A stretch of 64,000 nt of DNA from Variovorax beijingensis (lineage in GTDB: Bacteria > Pseudomonadota > Gammaproteobacteria > Burkholderiales > Burkholderiaceae_C). The notes beneath the pieces were generated by a model. It was not told the DNA's origin, did not search any database, and saw only the letters and a program-made list of their open reading frames with translations. The position numbers were made by a program, and so were the translations under genes. Location: positions 1-64,000 of the forward strand of contig NZ_VIVL01000013.1 in NCBI RefSeq assembly GCF_007828835.1, written 5' to 3'. Shown here piece by piece: positions 35,824-44,137 of the stretch. Positions within the stretch are counted from its first letter, which is position 1. Every line of letters starts with the position of its first letter.

Positions 35824-37568
35824 GCGTGTACCTCCGGATGTTGTGACTCAGACTCAGCAGCCCGCCGGTCTGGTTTCGACGCGAAAGCGCCGATCACTTG
35901 CGCCATCGTTCGGTCGGGATGGGGCATGGCCTCCTTGGCGCGCCATGCGACATGGCCATCGGGACGTACGAGAACGGCACCGCGCGGGGAGATTTCGTAG
36001 AGGTCGTGGAACGCGCCCAAGTGGTCCAGCAGGTCGCGATGCGCACCCACGGCGAACGCCTGCGAACGGATGCCGGCCTTGGAGGCGGCCTTTGCGAACG
36101 CCTGGATCCATGGCTGCGCATCGCGGCCAGCGAGAAGGGTGAAGCGCAGATCCTTGAACAGATCCACCGTCGAGATCGTGGGCCCGCCTTCGGGTAGCTT
36201 CAGCCAGCAGTGCGGTGCGCGCCCGCCTGGTGCGGCGGTCGCATCGTAAGTATTGACGTCGCGGGGCTGCGCCGGATTTCCTTCATCGAAGACCAGGGGC
36301 GACCGGTAGGCGTAGCCGAACGTCTGTCCGTGGTATTCGAAGTGCTCTCGTTGGCCCGGGATCGCATCGCGCATGTGCGAGATGTCGTCTTCGCAGAAGT
36401 CTTCGTGCGTCTTCATGATGCCGCCCAACCCCGCGGATTCCATGCGTCGCGCGTTGCGCACGCTTTGCGCCACGTTGAACCGGATCACGGGCAGGCGCTC
36501 GGCTTCGTAGGAGTCGAGGATGTCTTCGTCGGCCACGCCCTGGAGGACCAGCGCGAGTTTCCAGCACAGGTTGTGGACATCGCCGATCGCCGTGTTCATG
36601 CCCTGCCCGCCGGTGGGTGGCAAGGGATGCGCGGCATCGCCTGCAAGGAAGATTCTTCCGACGCGCAGCTTCTCCGCGATGCGCGCTTGCATGCGCCATG
36701 CGCGAACATCCTTGACCTGCAGTCGAAGGTCATCCACGCCGATGGCGGATTTCACAATGTCGGCGCAACGCTCGGGGGTGAAGTCTTCCGGTGTGTTTTT
36801 GGTGGCGTCGTAGCCGAAGTTGTACGTCCAGCGGTTGCGGCCGTCCAACGCGATCATCACGCCGACGGTCGCAGGGTTGTAGATCCACCAAAGCAGGTTG
36901 GGACGATTCGCCACCCACGGCCACAGGTCTGCCTCGAAGTAGACGCCGATCTGATGGCCGAGCGCCGCTTCGCCGCCTAGAGGAACGCCCAGTTGCTCGC
37001 GGAGCGCGCCGCGTGCGCCGTCGGCCGCGATGGCGTAGCGCGCACGAACGATGCGCGTGGCGCCGTCGCCTGTGGTGAGCTTCGCCGATACACCCCGTTC
37101 ATCCTGCTCGAGGCCTTGCAGCAGGGTCCCGAACATGACATCAACACCGGTCTGATCGTCGGCAGCGCGTCGCAACACCGGCTCCAACGCATCCTGGGGG
37201 CAAGACGTCTTCGCGCTCGGCCCGTAGGTTTCGAAGAGTCGATTCCGCTCTCGATCGGCGCGGGTGCGGATCTCGCCGATCACCTCGCCGGCAACGGCCC
37301 GCACGAAGATGACGCCTTGGTTCCGATCATGCGGAATGCCGCGGGCGCGAACCGCGTCCTCGAGCCCCCAGGTTCTGAAGATCTCCATCGTCCTTGCGCT
37401 GACGACGTGGCCGCGCGGATGAAAGCTCGTCGACGGATGTTTTTCGACGAGAAGCGTGCGCACCCCGCAGCGGCCCAGCGCAATGGCCGCAGCCAACCCG
37501 CAAGGCCCCCCGCCAACGATCAGAACGTCGTAGCTGGGAGCAATGGCGTTTCCCGTTTGCTTCACCAT
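35820..37568 (-). CDS. FAD-dependent aromatic hydroxylase (PheA/TfdB family)
   Basis: A 582-residue class A flavoprotein monooxygenase. The FAD fingerprint VLIVGGGPCGLAAAIALGR is at residues 15-33, a DG motif (IAADGARGALREQLG) near 180, and the second FAD motif GRIFLAGDAAHPLPPTGGQG near 315. The C-terminal part (about 430-560) is the thioredoxin-like domain of phenol and 2,4-dichlorophenol hydroxylases. It hydroxylates a phenolic or aromatic acid using NAD(P)H and O2. It is the first gene of the TetR-linked operon, with a TetR-type operator palindrome 26 bp before its start. The natural substrate cannot be read from sequence. Confidence 0.92.
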   Translation of the reverse strand: MVKQTGNAIAPSYDVLIVGGGPCGLAAAIALGRCGVRTLLVEKHPSTSFHPRGHVVSARTMEIFRTWGLEDAVRARGIPHDRNQGVIFVRAVAGEVIGEIRTRADRERNRLFETYGPSAKTSCPQDALEPVLRRAADDQTGVDVMFGTLLQGLEQDERGVSAKLTTGDGATRIVRARYAIAADGARGALREQLGVPLGGEAALGHQIGVYFEADLWPWVANRPNLLWWIYNPATVGVMIALDGRNRWTYNFGYDATKNTPEDFTPERCADIVKSAIGVDDLRLQVKDVRAWRMQARIAEKLRVGRIFLAGDAAHPLPPTGGQGMNTAIGDVHNLCWKLALVLQGVADEDILDSYEAERLPVIRFNVAQSVRNARRMESAGLGGIMKTHEDFCEDDISHMRDAIPGQREHFEYHGQTFGYAYRSPLVFDEGNPAQPRDVNTYDATAAPGGRAPHCWLKLPEGGPTISTVDLFKDLRFTLLAGRDAQPWIQAFAKAASKAGIRSQAFAVGAHRDLLDHLGAFHDLYEISPRGAVLVRPDGHVAWRAKEAMPHPDRTMAQVIGAFASKPDRRAAESESQHPEVHA

Positions 37569-37593
37569 GATTTAAGTTTGCCCCACTATTGAT

Positions 37594-37606
37594 TGACTGT
37601 CAGTCA
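37594..37606. promoter_or_regulatory. TetR-type operator palindrome TGACTG-T-CAGTCA
   Basis: A perfect 6-1-6 inverted repeat lies between the divergent hydroxylase gene (start 37568) and the TetR gene (start near 37683). TGACTGxCAGTCA-like sequences are common TetR-family operators. Its position, 26 bp before the hydroxylase start, fits repression of that operon and perhaps autorepression. Confidence 0.7.
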
Positions 37607-37682
37607 GTTTATGACGGCGATGGCCAGCAGCGGTTGCTGGTTTTCCCTGAGGCTTGCGAGGCTCATGTGCACGAGCAGACAT

Positions 37683-38330
37683 ATGATCGAAACAATGATT
37701 GACACCGTGATTTCTCCCGGTCACCCCAGCCGGGAAACGCCCGAGCGGAAGCCTTCGGGTAAGCAACGAATCCTGGAAGCGGCTGAGCGCCTTTTTGCGA
37801 CCCGCGGGTTTCTAGACGTCTCCGCCGCAGAGATCGTTCGCGAGGCCGGGGTCGCCCACGGCCTGCTTTTTCATCACTTCGGATCGATGGAAGGTCTGTA
37901 CGCCGAGGTCAGCAGGGCCGCGGCGCAGAAGATGAACAAGGTTCAGCAAGACTCGTTTCGCGGCCGCACCGCACGCGAACAAGTGACATCGTTCCTGCGC
38001 GCACATCTGAAGGCCGTGAAGCAGCGGCAAGGCGATGCGCTTTTTAGAGCGCGCTCCCACAACCTCGCAATCAATGCGGAGGTTGCAGAGATCTGGGAGG
38101 CGTCGCGACAGCAAGCGATCGATCGAATATGCGAAGTCCTGGGGATTTCGAGCCCCACCAAGAAGGTTCGAGCGTGCATGCGTGCCTGGATCGGATTCCA
38201 CGATCAGCTCGTTCTGGCGTGGCTCGCGGACCGGTCAGTGAGTGAATCTGAAGTTTTGGAGTTGACGCTCCATCAGCTTGGCCATCTGGCCTCTGAGGTG
38301 CTCTCGGTAGAGCTCGATCGGAATGCCTGA
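37683..38330 (+). CDS. TetR-family transcriptional regulator
   Basis: A TetR-type repressor of about 215 residues. The helix-turn-helix spans roughly residues 25-70 (RILEAAERLFATRGFLDVSA, EIVREAGVAHGLLFHHFGSM). A helical ligand-binding domain follows, with little similarity to a defined subgroup. The frame is open from a TTG at 37593, but that would place the operator palindrome inside the gene, so a start at 37683 (or 37665/37695) is preferred. It is divergent from the flavin hydroxylase operon and probably represses it until a substrate or intermediate binds. Confidence 0.88.
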   Translation: MIETMIDTVISPGHPSRETPERKPSGKQRILEAAERLFATRGFLDVSAAEIVREAGVAHGLLFHHFGSMEGLYAEVSRAAAQKMNKVQQDSFRGRTAREQVTSFLRAHLKAVKQRQGDALFRARSHNLAINAEVAEIWEASRQQAIDRICEVLGISSPTKKVRACMRAWIGFHDQLVLAWLADRSVSESEVLELTLHQLGHLASEVLSVELDRNA

Positions 38331-38415
38331 GGCTCCTCGCCCAACGCCTCGATTTGCGTCTGCGTGATGCCCACTCAGGCCAACGTGGTCCGCGCTCCCA
38401 ATCTGCGAAGTCGCG

Positions 38416-39405
38416 TCAGTCCAGCTTGATGTTGGCCTGCCTGATCACCCTGCCCCACATCTGCCGGTCTGCATGGATGAACGCGGCGAACTCCGCTGGC
38501 GTGTCGCAGCGCAGTTCGCCGCCGTACTCGCGCCACTTCTTTGCCAGTTCCTCGGACTGGCAAGCTTTCCGCATGGCGGCGCTGAGCTTCTCGAGGATAG
38601 GTTTCGGCGTGCCGGCCGGCGCGAGGATGCCCTGCCAGGCGATCGGGGCGTAGTCTGGCAGTCCTGCTTCTGCGAAGGTGGGCACGTCCGGAAAACTCGG
38701 GTGCCGCTTGTTGCCGGTAATGGCCAGCAGTTTCAGGCGGCCTGCGCGGATGCTGCCGGCGGCAGCGGGAAGGCCATCGAACATCGCCTGCACCTGGCCC
38801 GCAATCAGATCAGTGTAGGGGCTGGTGCTGTTGTAGGGCACGAGATTGGTCTTCACGCCCGCGGCATTGTTGAACCACACCGCCGACAGGTGCGAATAGC
38901 TGCCAATGCCTGCGGTTGCGACTGCCACCGAATCGGGCCTGGCCTTGAGTGCCGCGATGAGCGCGCGCGCGTCCTTCGCCTCGACGCCGGGCGTGGCGAT
39001 GAGCCCCGTGTTCAGCACGCCCAGCAGGCTGACCGGCGCGAAATCCTTCTCGGCGTTGAAGGGCAGCTTCGAGTACAGGTGGGGCACCACCGACAGCGAA
39101 CTGGTCGTGCCGATGTACAGCGAGTAGCCGTCGGCCGGCGCCTTGGCAGCCACCTCGGTGCCGATGATGTTCGAGGCGCCAGGCCGGTTCTCCACGAAGA
39201 AGGTCTGGCCCAGGATCTTCGTGAGTTCGGCCGCGATCTCGCGCGCATTCGCATCGGGCCCGCTGCCTGCGGGAAAGGGGGCAATGATGCGCACCGCCTT
39301 GCTCGGGTATTCCGCTTGCGCCGCCGCGCCGCTCGCCACGGCGCCTGCCGCGGCCAACACGCCAAGGGCCAGCCAGCGGTGGGCCGCTATCTTCAGAACT
39401 CTCAT
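38416..39405 (-). CDS. Bug-family tripartite tricarboxylate transporter binding protein
   Basis: A 329-residue exported binding protein. It has a signal peptide (about residues 1-30, ending GAAAQA) and the Bug pattern YPSKAVRIIAPFPAGSGPDA, then FFVENRPGASNIIGTEVAAK and FAEAGLPDYAPIAWQGILAP. It has no membrane partners nearby. It is divergent from the second aromatic operon (39554 onward) and shares its control region, so it probably serves the same substrate. Confidence 0.92.
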   Translation of the reverse strand: MRVLKIAAHRWLALGVLAAAGAVASGAAAQAEYPSKAVRIIAPFPAGSGPDANAREIAAELTKILGQTFFVENRPGASNIIGTEVAAKAPADGYSLYIGTTSSLSVVPHLYSKLPFNAEKDFAPVSLLGVLNTGLIATPGVEAKDARALIAALKARPDSVAVATAGIGSYSHLSAVWFNNAAGVKTNLVPYNSTSPYTDLIAGQVQAMFDGLPAAAGSIRAGRLKLLAITGNKRHPSFPDVPTFAEAGLPDYAPIAWQGILAPAGTPKPILEKLSAAMRKACQSEELAKKWREYGGELRCDTPAEFAAFIHADRQMWGRVIRQANIKLD

Positions 39406-39450
39406 CGGTTTGTCTCCTATTGATCTTGCGTGCCGTTTGCACGAGATCGG

Positions 39451-39478
39451 ATGATAGATAAATACGTTCTATTGTCAA
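39451..39478 (-). promoter_or_regulatory. Leftward promoter for the Bug gene
   Basis: On the minus strand TTGACA (complement of 39473-39478) and TATCAT (complement of 39451-39456) are separated by 16 bp. This is a good sigma-70-type promoter for the Bug gene starting at 39405. Its -35 is the complement of the -35 used in the opposite direction, so the two polymerases would compete. Confidence 0.7.
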
Positions 39479-39500
39479 AATACGATAATTTCACTATCAT
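39472..39500 (+). promoter_or_regulatory. Rightward promoter for the VOC/hydroxylase/IclR/FAH operon
   Basis: TTGTCA (39472-39477), a 17 bp spacer and TATCAT (39495-39500) form a good sigma-70-type promoter in an AT-rich island. It is placed 54 bp before the TTG start of the VOC gene. The -35 overlaps the leftward -35 within the palindrome ATTGTCAAAAT, which may also be part of the operator for the operon's IclR regulator. Confidence 0.7.
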
Positions 39501-39553
39501 TTTCCTAACGAAAATCCGAATGCCGGCACGCTTTATCGCCAGGAGACATTGAA

Positions 39554-40111
39554 TTGACCGACAGCAGCCCCTCGAACCTGCAGTTCAGCCACATCGGCCT
39601 GTACGTGAACGACCTGCCGCGCATGGCGCGCTTCTACCGGCAGGCCCTGCGCTTCACCCAGACCGACGCGGGCGATCTGGGCACGGTGCAGCTGGTGTTC
39701 CTGAGCCGCGACCCGCGTGAGCACCACCAGTTGGTGCTCGCCACCGGCCGGCCGGCCGAGTTGGGCTTCAACGTGGTCAACCAGGTCTCTTTTCGCGTGC
39801 CCGACATCGCCACGCTGCGCCAGTTCCACGATCGGCTGCTGGCCGAGGGTGCGAGCGACATGCATCCGGTGACGCACGGCAACGCGGTATCGGTGTATTG
39901 CCGCGATCCCGAGGGCAACCGGCTCGAACTCTTCATGGACACGCCCTGGTACTGCGAACAGCCGCTGCGCGAGCCCATCGACCTCTCACAGCCCGACGAG
40001 GTCATCCTTGCGCAGGCGGAGGCCATCGCCAAGCGCTTTCCCAGATTCATGAGCCGCGCGCAATGGCAGGCCGAAGTGGCGCGACGCATGGAGGAAGACC
40101 AGCGTGGTTGA
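39554..40111 (+). CDS. VOC-family protein (dioxygenase-like, incomplete metal triad)
   Basis: A 185-residue VOC protein. H13 (FSHIGLYVND) and E125 (RDPEGNRLELFMD) match two metal ligands of extradiol dioxygenases, but where the related 35269-35823 protein has FHTAF, this one reads NQVSF. The middle histidine is therefore replaced (Q77 or N76). It may use another ligand or may not be an oxygenase. It starts with TTG at 39554; an AGGAG at 39541-39545 with an eight-base spacing supports this. It is the first gene of the operon, overlapping the hydroxylase start. Confidence 0.85.
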   Translation: MTDSSPSNLQFSHIGLYVNDLPRMARFYRQALRFTQTDAGDLGTVQLVFLSRDPREHHQLVLATGRPAELGFNVVNQVSFRVPDIATLRQFHDRLLAEGASDMHPVTHGNAVSVYCRDPEGNRLELFMDTPWYCEQPLREPIDLSQPDEVILAQAEAIAKRFPRFMSRAQWQAEVARRMEEDQRG

Positions 40112-41603
40112 GCCGCAGCGCATGCACGACGTCGTGATCGTCGGCCTCGGCCCCACCGGCGCCACGCTGGCCAATCTGCTGGGCGCGGCGGGGCTGTCGG
40201 TGGTGGTGATCGAGCGTGAAGCGGGCGTGTTCCCGCTGCCGCGCGCGATCCACTTCGACGGCGAGGTGCTGCGCATCCTGCAGGGCGCGGGTCTGCGCGA
40301 ACAGGTGCTGGCCATCGCACGCCCCGGGGAACAGGGCATGCACTTCGTCAACGGCACGGGCCAGACCATGCTGATACGTGGCGGCAGTGCCGCGCTCGGG
40401 CCGCACGGCTGCGCGAACAACTACTACTTTCACCAACCCGAACTCGAGGCGGTGTTGCGCGAAGGCCTGGCGCGCTTCGCCAACGTGGACTTGCGGCTGC
40501 GCAGCGAAGTGACCGGTATCGCGCAGGACGCGGATGGCACCACGCTGGCCGTGCGCGAAGCCGGCAGTGGCCAGACATCCGCCGTGCGTGCGCGCTACAT
40601 CGTCGGCTGCGACGGCGCGCGCTCGTCAGTGCGCCAACACATGGGCAGCGCGATGCTCGACCTCGGCCTGCGCCAGCCATGGCTGGTGTTCGACGTGGTG
40701 CTGCGGCAGCCGGTCGACCTGCCCGCTCACACGGTACAGCACTGCGACCCGGCACGGCCCATGACTTATTGCAACGTGGTCGGCGACCGGCGGCGCTGGG
40801 AAATCATGGTACTGCCCGGCGATGACCGCAAGGCGCTGGTGCAACCGGCATCGCTCTGGCGCCTGGTGGCGCCGTGGGTTCGGCCCGAGCAGGCGCGGCT
40901 GGAACGCGCAGCCATCTACACCTTCCACTCCGTCATTGCGCAGGGCTGGCGCCGGGGCCGGTTGCTACTGGCGGGCGATGCCTGCCACCAGACGCCGCCC
41001 TTCCTCGGCCAGGGCATGTGCGCGGGCATCCGCGACGCGGCCAACCTTGCATGGAAACTGGAAGCGGTGCTGGCGCGGCATGCCCCCGATGCGCTGCTCG
41101 ACACGTACGAGTCGGAGCGCGCGCCGCATGTGCGCGCACTCATCGAACTAGCCGTGCGGCTGGGCAACATCATCCAGACCACCGACCCGGCGCTCGCCGC
41201 CGAGCGCGACGCGAAGTTCCGGGCGGGCCGTCCCGAGATCTTTGAGCTGCCGCCGCAGGTGCTGGGCGAGGGCGCCTTCGACGCGCAGCCCGGTTCGCCC
41301 GCGGGCCGGCCGTTTCCGCAGCCGCGCCTTTGCGATGGTCGGCTGCTCGACGACCTGCTGGGTCGCCGCAGCGCGGTGATTGGCCGGCCCGCCGCGCTCG
41401 CGGCCGCTGCTCCCGCCACCGTAGAGCGCTGGCGCCGCGCCGACGCGATGGTCATCGACCAGCCCGACCCGCCGCTGCGCGACTGGCTCGACGCGCAGGA
41501 AGCGCAAGCGGTGATACTGCGGCCCGACCGATATATCGTCGGCGTTGCGCGCACGGGGCACGATCTGGATCGCATCTCGCAACACCTCCCCGTCGCGCCA
41601 TGA
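40104..41603 (+). CDS. FAD-dependent aromatic hydroxylase (MhpA-like)
   Basis: A 499-residue class A flavoprotein monooxygenase of the MhpA type (3-(3-hydroxyphenyl)propionate hydroxylase and resorcinol hydroxylase relatives). The FAD motif VVIVGLGPTGATLANLLGAA is at residues 10-29, the DG motif IVGCDGARSSVRQHMG near 170, and GRLLLAGDACHQTPPFLGQG near 290. A short C-terminal thioredoxin-like region follows. The GTG at 40104 has a GGAGG about ten bases upstream and overlaps the previous stop. It should hydroxylate a phenolic acid ortho to the hydroxyl; the exact substrate is unknown. Confidence 0.92.
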   Translation: MVEPQRMHDVVIVGLGPTGATLANLLGAAGLSVVVIEREAGVFPLPRAIHFDGEVLRILQGAGLREQVLAIARPGEQGMHFVNGTGQTMLIRGGSAALGPHGCANNYYFHQPELEAVLREGLARFANVDLRLRSEVTGIAQDADGTTLAVREAGSGQTSAVRARYIVGCDGARSSVRQHMGSAMLDLGLRQPWLVFDVVLRQPVDLPAHTVQHCDPARPMTYCNVVGDRRRWEIMVLPGDDRKALVQPASLWRLVAPWVRPEQARLERAAIYTFHSVIAQGWRRGRLLLAGDACHQTPPFLGQGMCAGIRDAANLAWKLEAVLARHAPDALLDTYESERAPHVRALIELAVRLGNIIQTTDPALAAERDAKFRAGRPEIFELPPQVLGEGAFDAQPGSPAGRPFPQPRLCDGRLLDDLLGRRSAVIGRPAALAAAAPATVERWRRADAMVIDQPDPPLRDWLDAQEAQAVILRPDRYIVGVARTGHDLDRISQHLPVAP

Positions 41604-41621
41604 CATTCTGGAGGAAATCGC

Positions 41622-42374
41622 GTGCCGGAAAAATCAATGTCGAGCCTGGGTCGCATGCTGGGCGTGCTCGACCTGTTCGACGACACGCACCTGACGCGCA
41701 CCGCGGACGACATCTCGGCCGCGCTCGAGGTGTCGCTCCCCACGGGCTACCGCTATGTGCGACTGCTGTTGGAGGCCGGCCTGCTTCAGCGCGTGGAAGA
41801 TTCGCACTACGCGCTGGGGCCGCGCATCATCCTGCTCGACCACTACATCCGCAAGGCGGACCCGGTGCTGCGCGAAGGTATCCCGGTGATGCGCGAGCTG
41901 GTGACGGCGACCGGCTTCGACTGCGTGACCTCGGGCCTGTTCGGCATGCAGGTGCTGGACACGCACCGCGAGATGGGCGGTGCGCCGCCCGCGCTTGCCT
42001 ACGGGCGCGGCAGGCCGCGTCCTCTGTTCCTGGGCGGTGCGCCCAAGGTGCTGCTGGCCACGTTCGCGCCGGCGCAATTGCGCAAGGTCTTCGATGCCCG
42101 CCACGACGAACTCGTGCGCTGCGGGCTGCCCGCCGAGTGGAGCGCATTCCGCCGCCATTACGCGGCGATCCGCAAGGCGGGCCACTATGTGTCTATTGGC
42201 GAGCTCGAGCCGCAACTGGCAGCCGTCGCCGCGCCCATCCTGAAAGCCGACGGGGGTGCATGGGGCGCCATCTCGCTGGTCTTCGACACCTCGCGCCTGT
42301 CCATCGTCGATCTCGACAAGATGGTTCACCTGATCACCGAGGGCGCTTCGCGCATTGGAGGTCGCCTGGCGTAG
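41622..42374 (+). CDS. IclR-family transcriptional regulator
   Basis: A 250-residue IclR-type regulator. The N-terminal winged helix-turn-helix (SLGRMLGVLDLFDDTHLTRT, then ALEVSLPTGYRYVRLLLEAG, residues 8-55) is followed by the IclR effector domain (about 80-245). It starts at a GTG with GGAGG eight bases before. Unusually it lies in the middle of the catabolic operon, between the hydroxylase and FAH-family genes, so it is co-transcribed with its probable targets. It likely controls the divergent promoters at 39451-39500. Confidence 0.9.
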   Translation: MPEKSMSSLGRMLGVLDLFDDTHLTRTADDISAALEVSLPTGYRYVRLLLEAGLLQRVEDSHYALGPRIILLDHYIRKADPVLREGIPVMRELVTATGFDCVTSGLFGMQVLDTHREMGGAPPALAYGRGRPRPLFLGGAPKVLLATFAPAQLRKVFDARHDELVRCGLPAEWSAFRRHYAAIRKAGHYVSIGELEPQLAAVAAPILKADGGAWGAISLVFDTSRLSIVDLDKMVHLITEGASRIGGRLA

Positions 42375-42423
42375 ATCTGTTTCCACAACCACCACGCGCC
42401 CTCGCGGGCCTCACGGACAGACC

Positions 42424-43272
42424 ATGAAACTCATCAGCTACCAACACAACGGCATCGACAGCTACGGCGCGGTGACAGGCGAGCGCATCGTCGACCTGCG
42501 CGAAGTCTTCGCCAATCGCGCAACGGACCTGAAGACGCTCATCGCCGCCGACCTGCTGGCCGAAGCTGCCGCGGCGGCGGCGAAAGCCACCGCGACGCTG
42601 CCAATGAGCGAGGTTCGATTGCTACCCGTGATTCCCAACCCGGGCAAGATCGTGTGCGTGGGCCTCAACTACGGCGAGCACGTACGGGAAACAGGCCGCG
42701 AGATCACCGAGCAGCCCACCCTCTTCTTGCGCGTGCCCGAGTCTCAGGTGGCCCATGGCGACGACATCTTGCTGCCGCCCGAATCGACGAGGCTCGACTA
42801 TGAAGGCGAGATCGCCATCGTCATCGGCCGGGGCCGACGGCGCATCGCCGAGGCCGACGCGTGGGATCACATTGCCGGCTATGCCTGCTACAACGACGGC
42901 AGCATCCGCGACTGGCAAACCGCCACGCCGCAGTGGACGGCCGGCAAGAATTTCTGGCGCACCGGTGGTTTCGGCCCATGGATGGTCACGCGCGACGACA
43001 TCAGGGACAACCAGGTCATGACGCTCGTCACGCGCCTGAACGGCCAGGAGATGCAGCGCACCACCACCGACAAGCTGATCCACAGCATTCCGCGGCAGAT
43101 TGCGCACATCTCGGCCTTCATGCCGCTGGCCGCGGGGGACGTGATCGTCACCGGCACGCCCGGCGGCGTGGGCGCCAAGCGTACGCCGCCCGTGTGGATG
43201 AAGGCGGGAGACATCGTCGAAGTGGAAGTCGACGCGATCGGGGTGCTGCGCAATGGAGTGCGTGCGGAATGA
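42424..43272 (+). CDS. Fumarylacetoacetate hydrolase-family protein
   Basis: A 282-residue FAH-superfamily enzyme with IVCVGLNYGEHVRETGREIT, then the metal-binding LDYEGEIAIVIGRGRRR (about residues 120-136), HIAGYACYNDGSIRDWQ, and VTGTPGGVGAKRTPPVWMKA. It is longer than its counterpart at 31080 and belongs to the 2-keto-4-pentenoate hydratase/acylpyruvase-like branch. It should process the ring-opened product of the module. Foreign debris begins immediately after its stop, with a DUF4065 fragment on the other strand reaching to within a few bases. Confidence 0.92.
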   Translation: MKLISYQHNGIDSYGAVTGERIVDLREVFANRATDLKTLIAADLLAEAAAAAAKATATLPMSEVRLLPVIPNPGKIVCVGLNYGEHVRETGREITEQPTLFLRVPESQVAHGDDILLPPESTRLDYEGEIAIVIGRGRRRIAEADAWDHIAGYACYNDGSIRDWQTATPQWTAGKNFWRTGGFGPWMVTRDDIRDNQVMTLVTRLNGQEMQRTTTDKLIHSIPRQIAHISAFMPLAAGDVIVTGTPGGVGAKRTPPVWMKAGDIVEVEVDAIGVLRNGVRAE

Positions 43273-43516
43273 GGCTGGCCGTAAACGGGATGTCTACGCT
43301 GCGGATGTTGCCCGCCTTCTTCAACGTGAATTCCCAAGGACTATCCGCGGCATGTGTCATTTGGGACAACGTGAGCCCGGTGTACTTGCCGTAGCTGTTC
43401 CACATGCTGGTCAGAAATTTGCGAATGCTTTCCTCTGACGGCGCCGCTACTTCCTGCAGCTCAAAGTCCTTCGTGAACTGAGTCGCTTTCGAGGTAACCT
43501 GGCCCAACAACGACAT
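43273..43516 (-). pseudogene. C-terminal fragment of a DUF4065 (Panacea/SocA-like) antitoxin-type protein
   Basis: On the minus strand the frame starting at 43516 includes EESIRKFLTSMWNSYGKYTG, then LTLSQMTHAADSPWEFTLKK. The L-x-x-x-T-H-x-x-x-S-P-W core is the signature of the C-terminal half of DUF4065/Panacea proteins, which act as antitoxins or phage-linked regulators. The N-terminal half (about 90 residues) is missing, and the frame runs into the 3' end of the FAH-family gene. It is therefore a truncated remnant. Confidence 0.65.
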
Positions 43517-43594
43517 TACGGCGGAGCCTTTCGGCAAATTCTTGACGCCACATCGACCCAGCGTGGTGACCTGATCGAGGACGCCGTTGAGCCG

Positions 43595-44005
43595 ATGTTT
43601 ACCGAGCAGCGCGTGCCCTTTATTCGCACAGGCAGCCACAACCAGGCCGAAATTGCCGAGAGGTTTGAAGTTCGCGTCACTCCAGCGCCGGACTTCGTGA
43701 TTTTTGACGATGCTGGCGCGCTACGAGCCATGCTCGAATGCAAAGGAACCAACAACGGCGGCACTGCACGAGACAAAGCACTTCGATTTGCTCGATTGCA
43801 CGCGGAGTCAGTTCGATTGGGAGGCGTGCCACTGTTGGCGGTACTGGGCGGCATTGGTTGGGCTCGGATCAATGATGCTCTGGGGCCAGTCGTGCGCGAT
43901 ACGGAGGGACGAGTTTTCACCCTGTCCACCCTCAACTCCATGCTCGACGTGGCTCCGTTCCCTTCCTTGATTGGTACGGCCGGGCCTGCGCCAGCGTCGC
44001 TGTAA
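43595..44005 (+). CDS. Nuclease-like fragment with PD-(D/E)xK pattern
   Basis: A 136-residue frame from ATG 43595 that stays open upstream to at least 43430, so the ATG may not be a real start. The sequence RVTPAPDFVIFDDAGALRAM and LECKGTNNGG gives P-D-x12-17-E-C-K, a PD-(D/E)xK nuclease core as in many type II restriction and related endonucleases. Upstream residues (GDLIEDAVEPMFTEQRVPFI) look like the helix before such a core. I think it is the C-terminal part of a nuclease gene broken off from its N-terminus. No methylase lies beside it. Confidence 0.5.
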   Translation: MFTEQRVPFIRTGSHNQAEIAERFEVRVTPAPDFVIFDDAGALRAMLECKGTNNGGTARDKALRFARLHAESVRLGGVPLLAVLGGIGWARINDALGPVVRDTEGRVFTLSTLNSMLDVAPFPSLIGTAGPAPASL

Positions 44006-44137
44006 ACGCCCCACAGGGGGGAGGCGCCCCTTCGCATTTCGTAGCTTGCTTATCTAGGGGAACATGTCGTCGGTGCGGGGTTGACCGGCGCGGCGCTACA
44101 GCCGCAGCTGCGGCTCGCTCAGGTGCAGACCTGCCAT

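Noticed and set aside
37593..37682. N-terminal extension of the TetR gene from TTG 37593
   Set aside because: It would place the operator palindrome inside the coding region and adds residues not seen before TetR helix-turn-helix domains.
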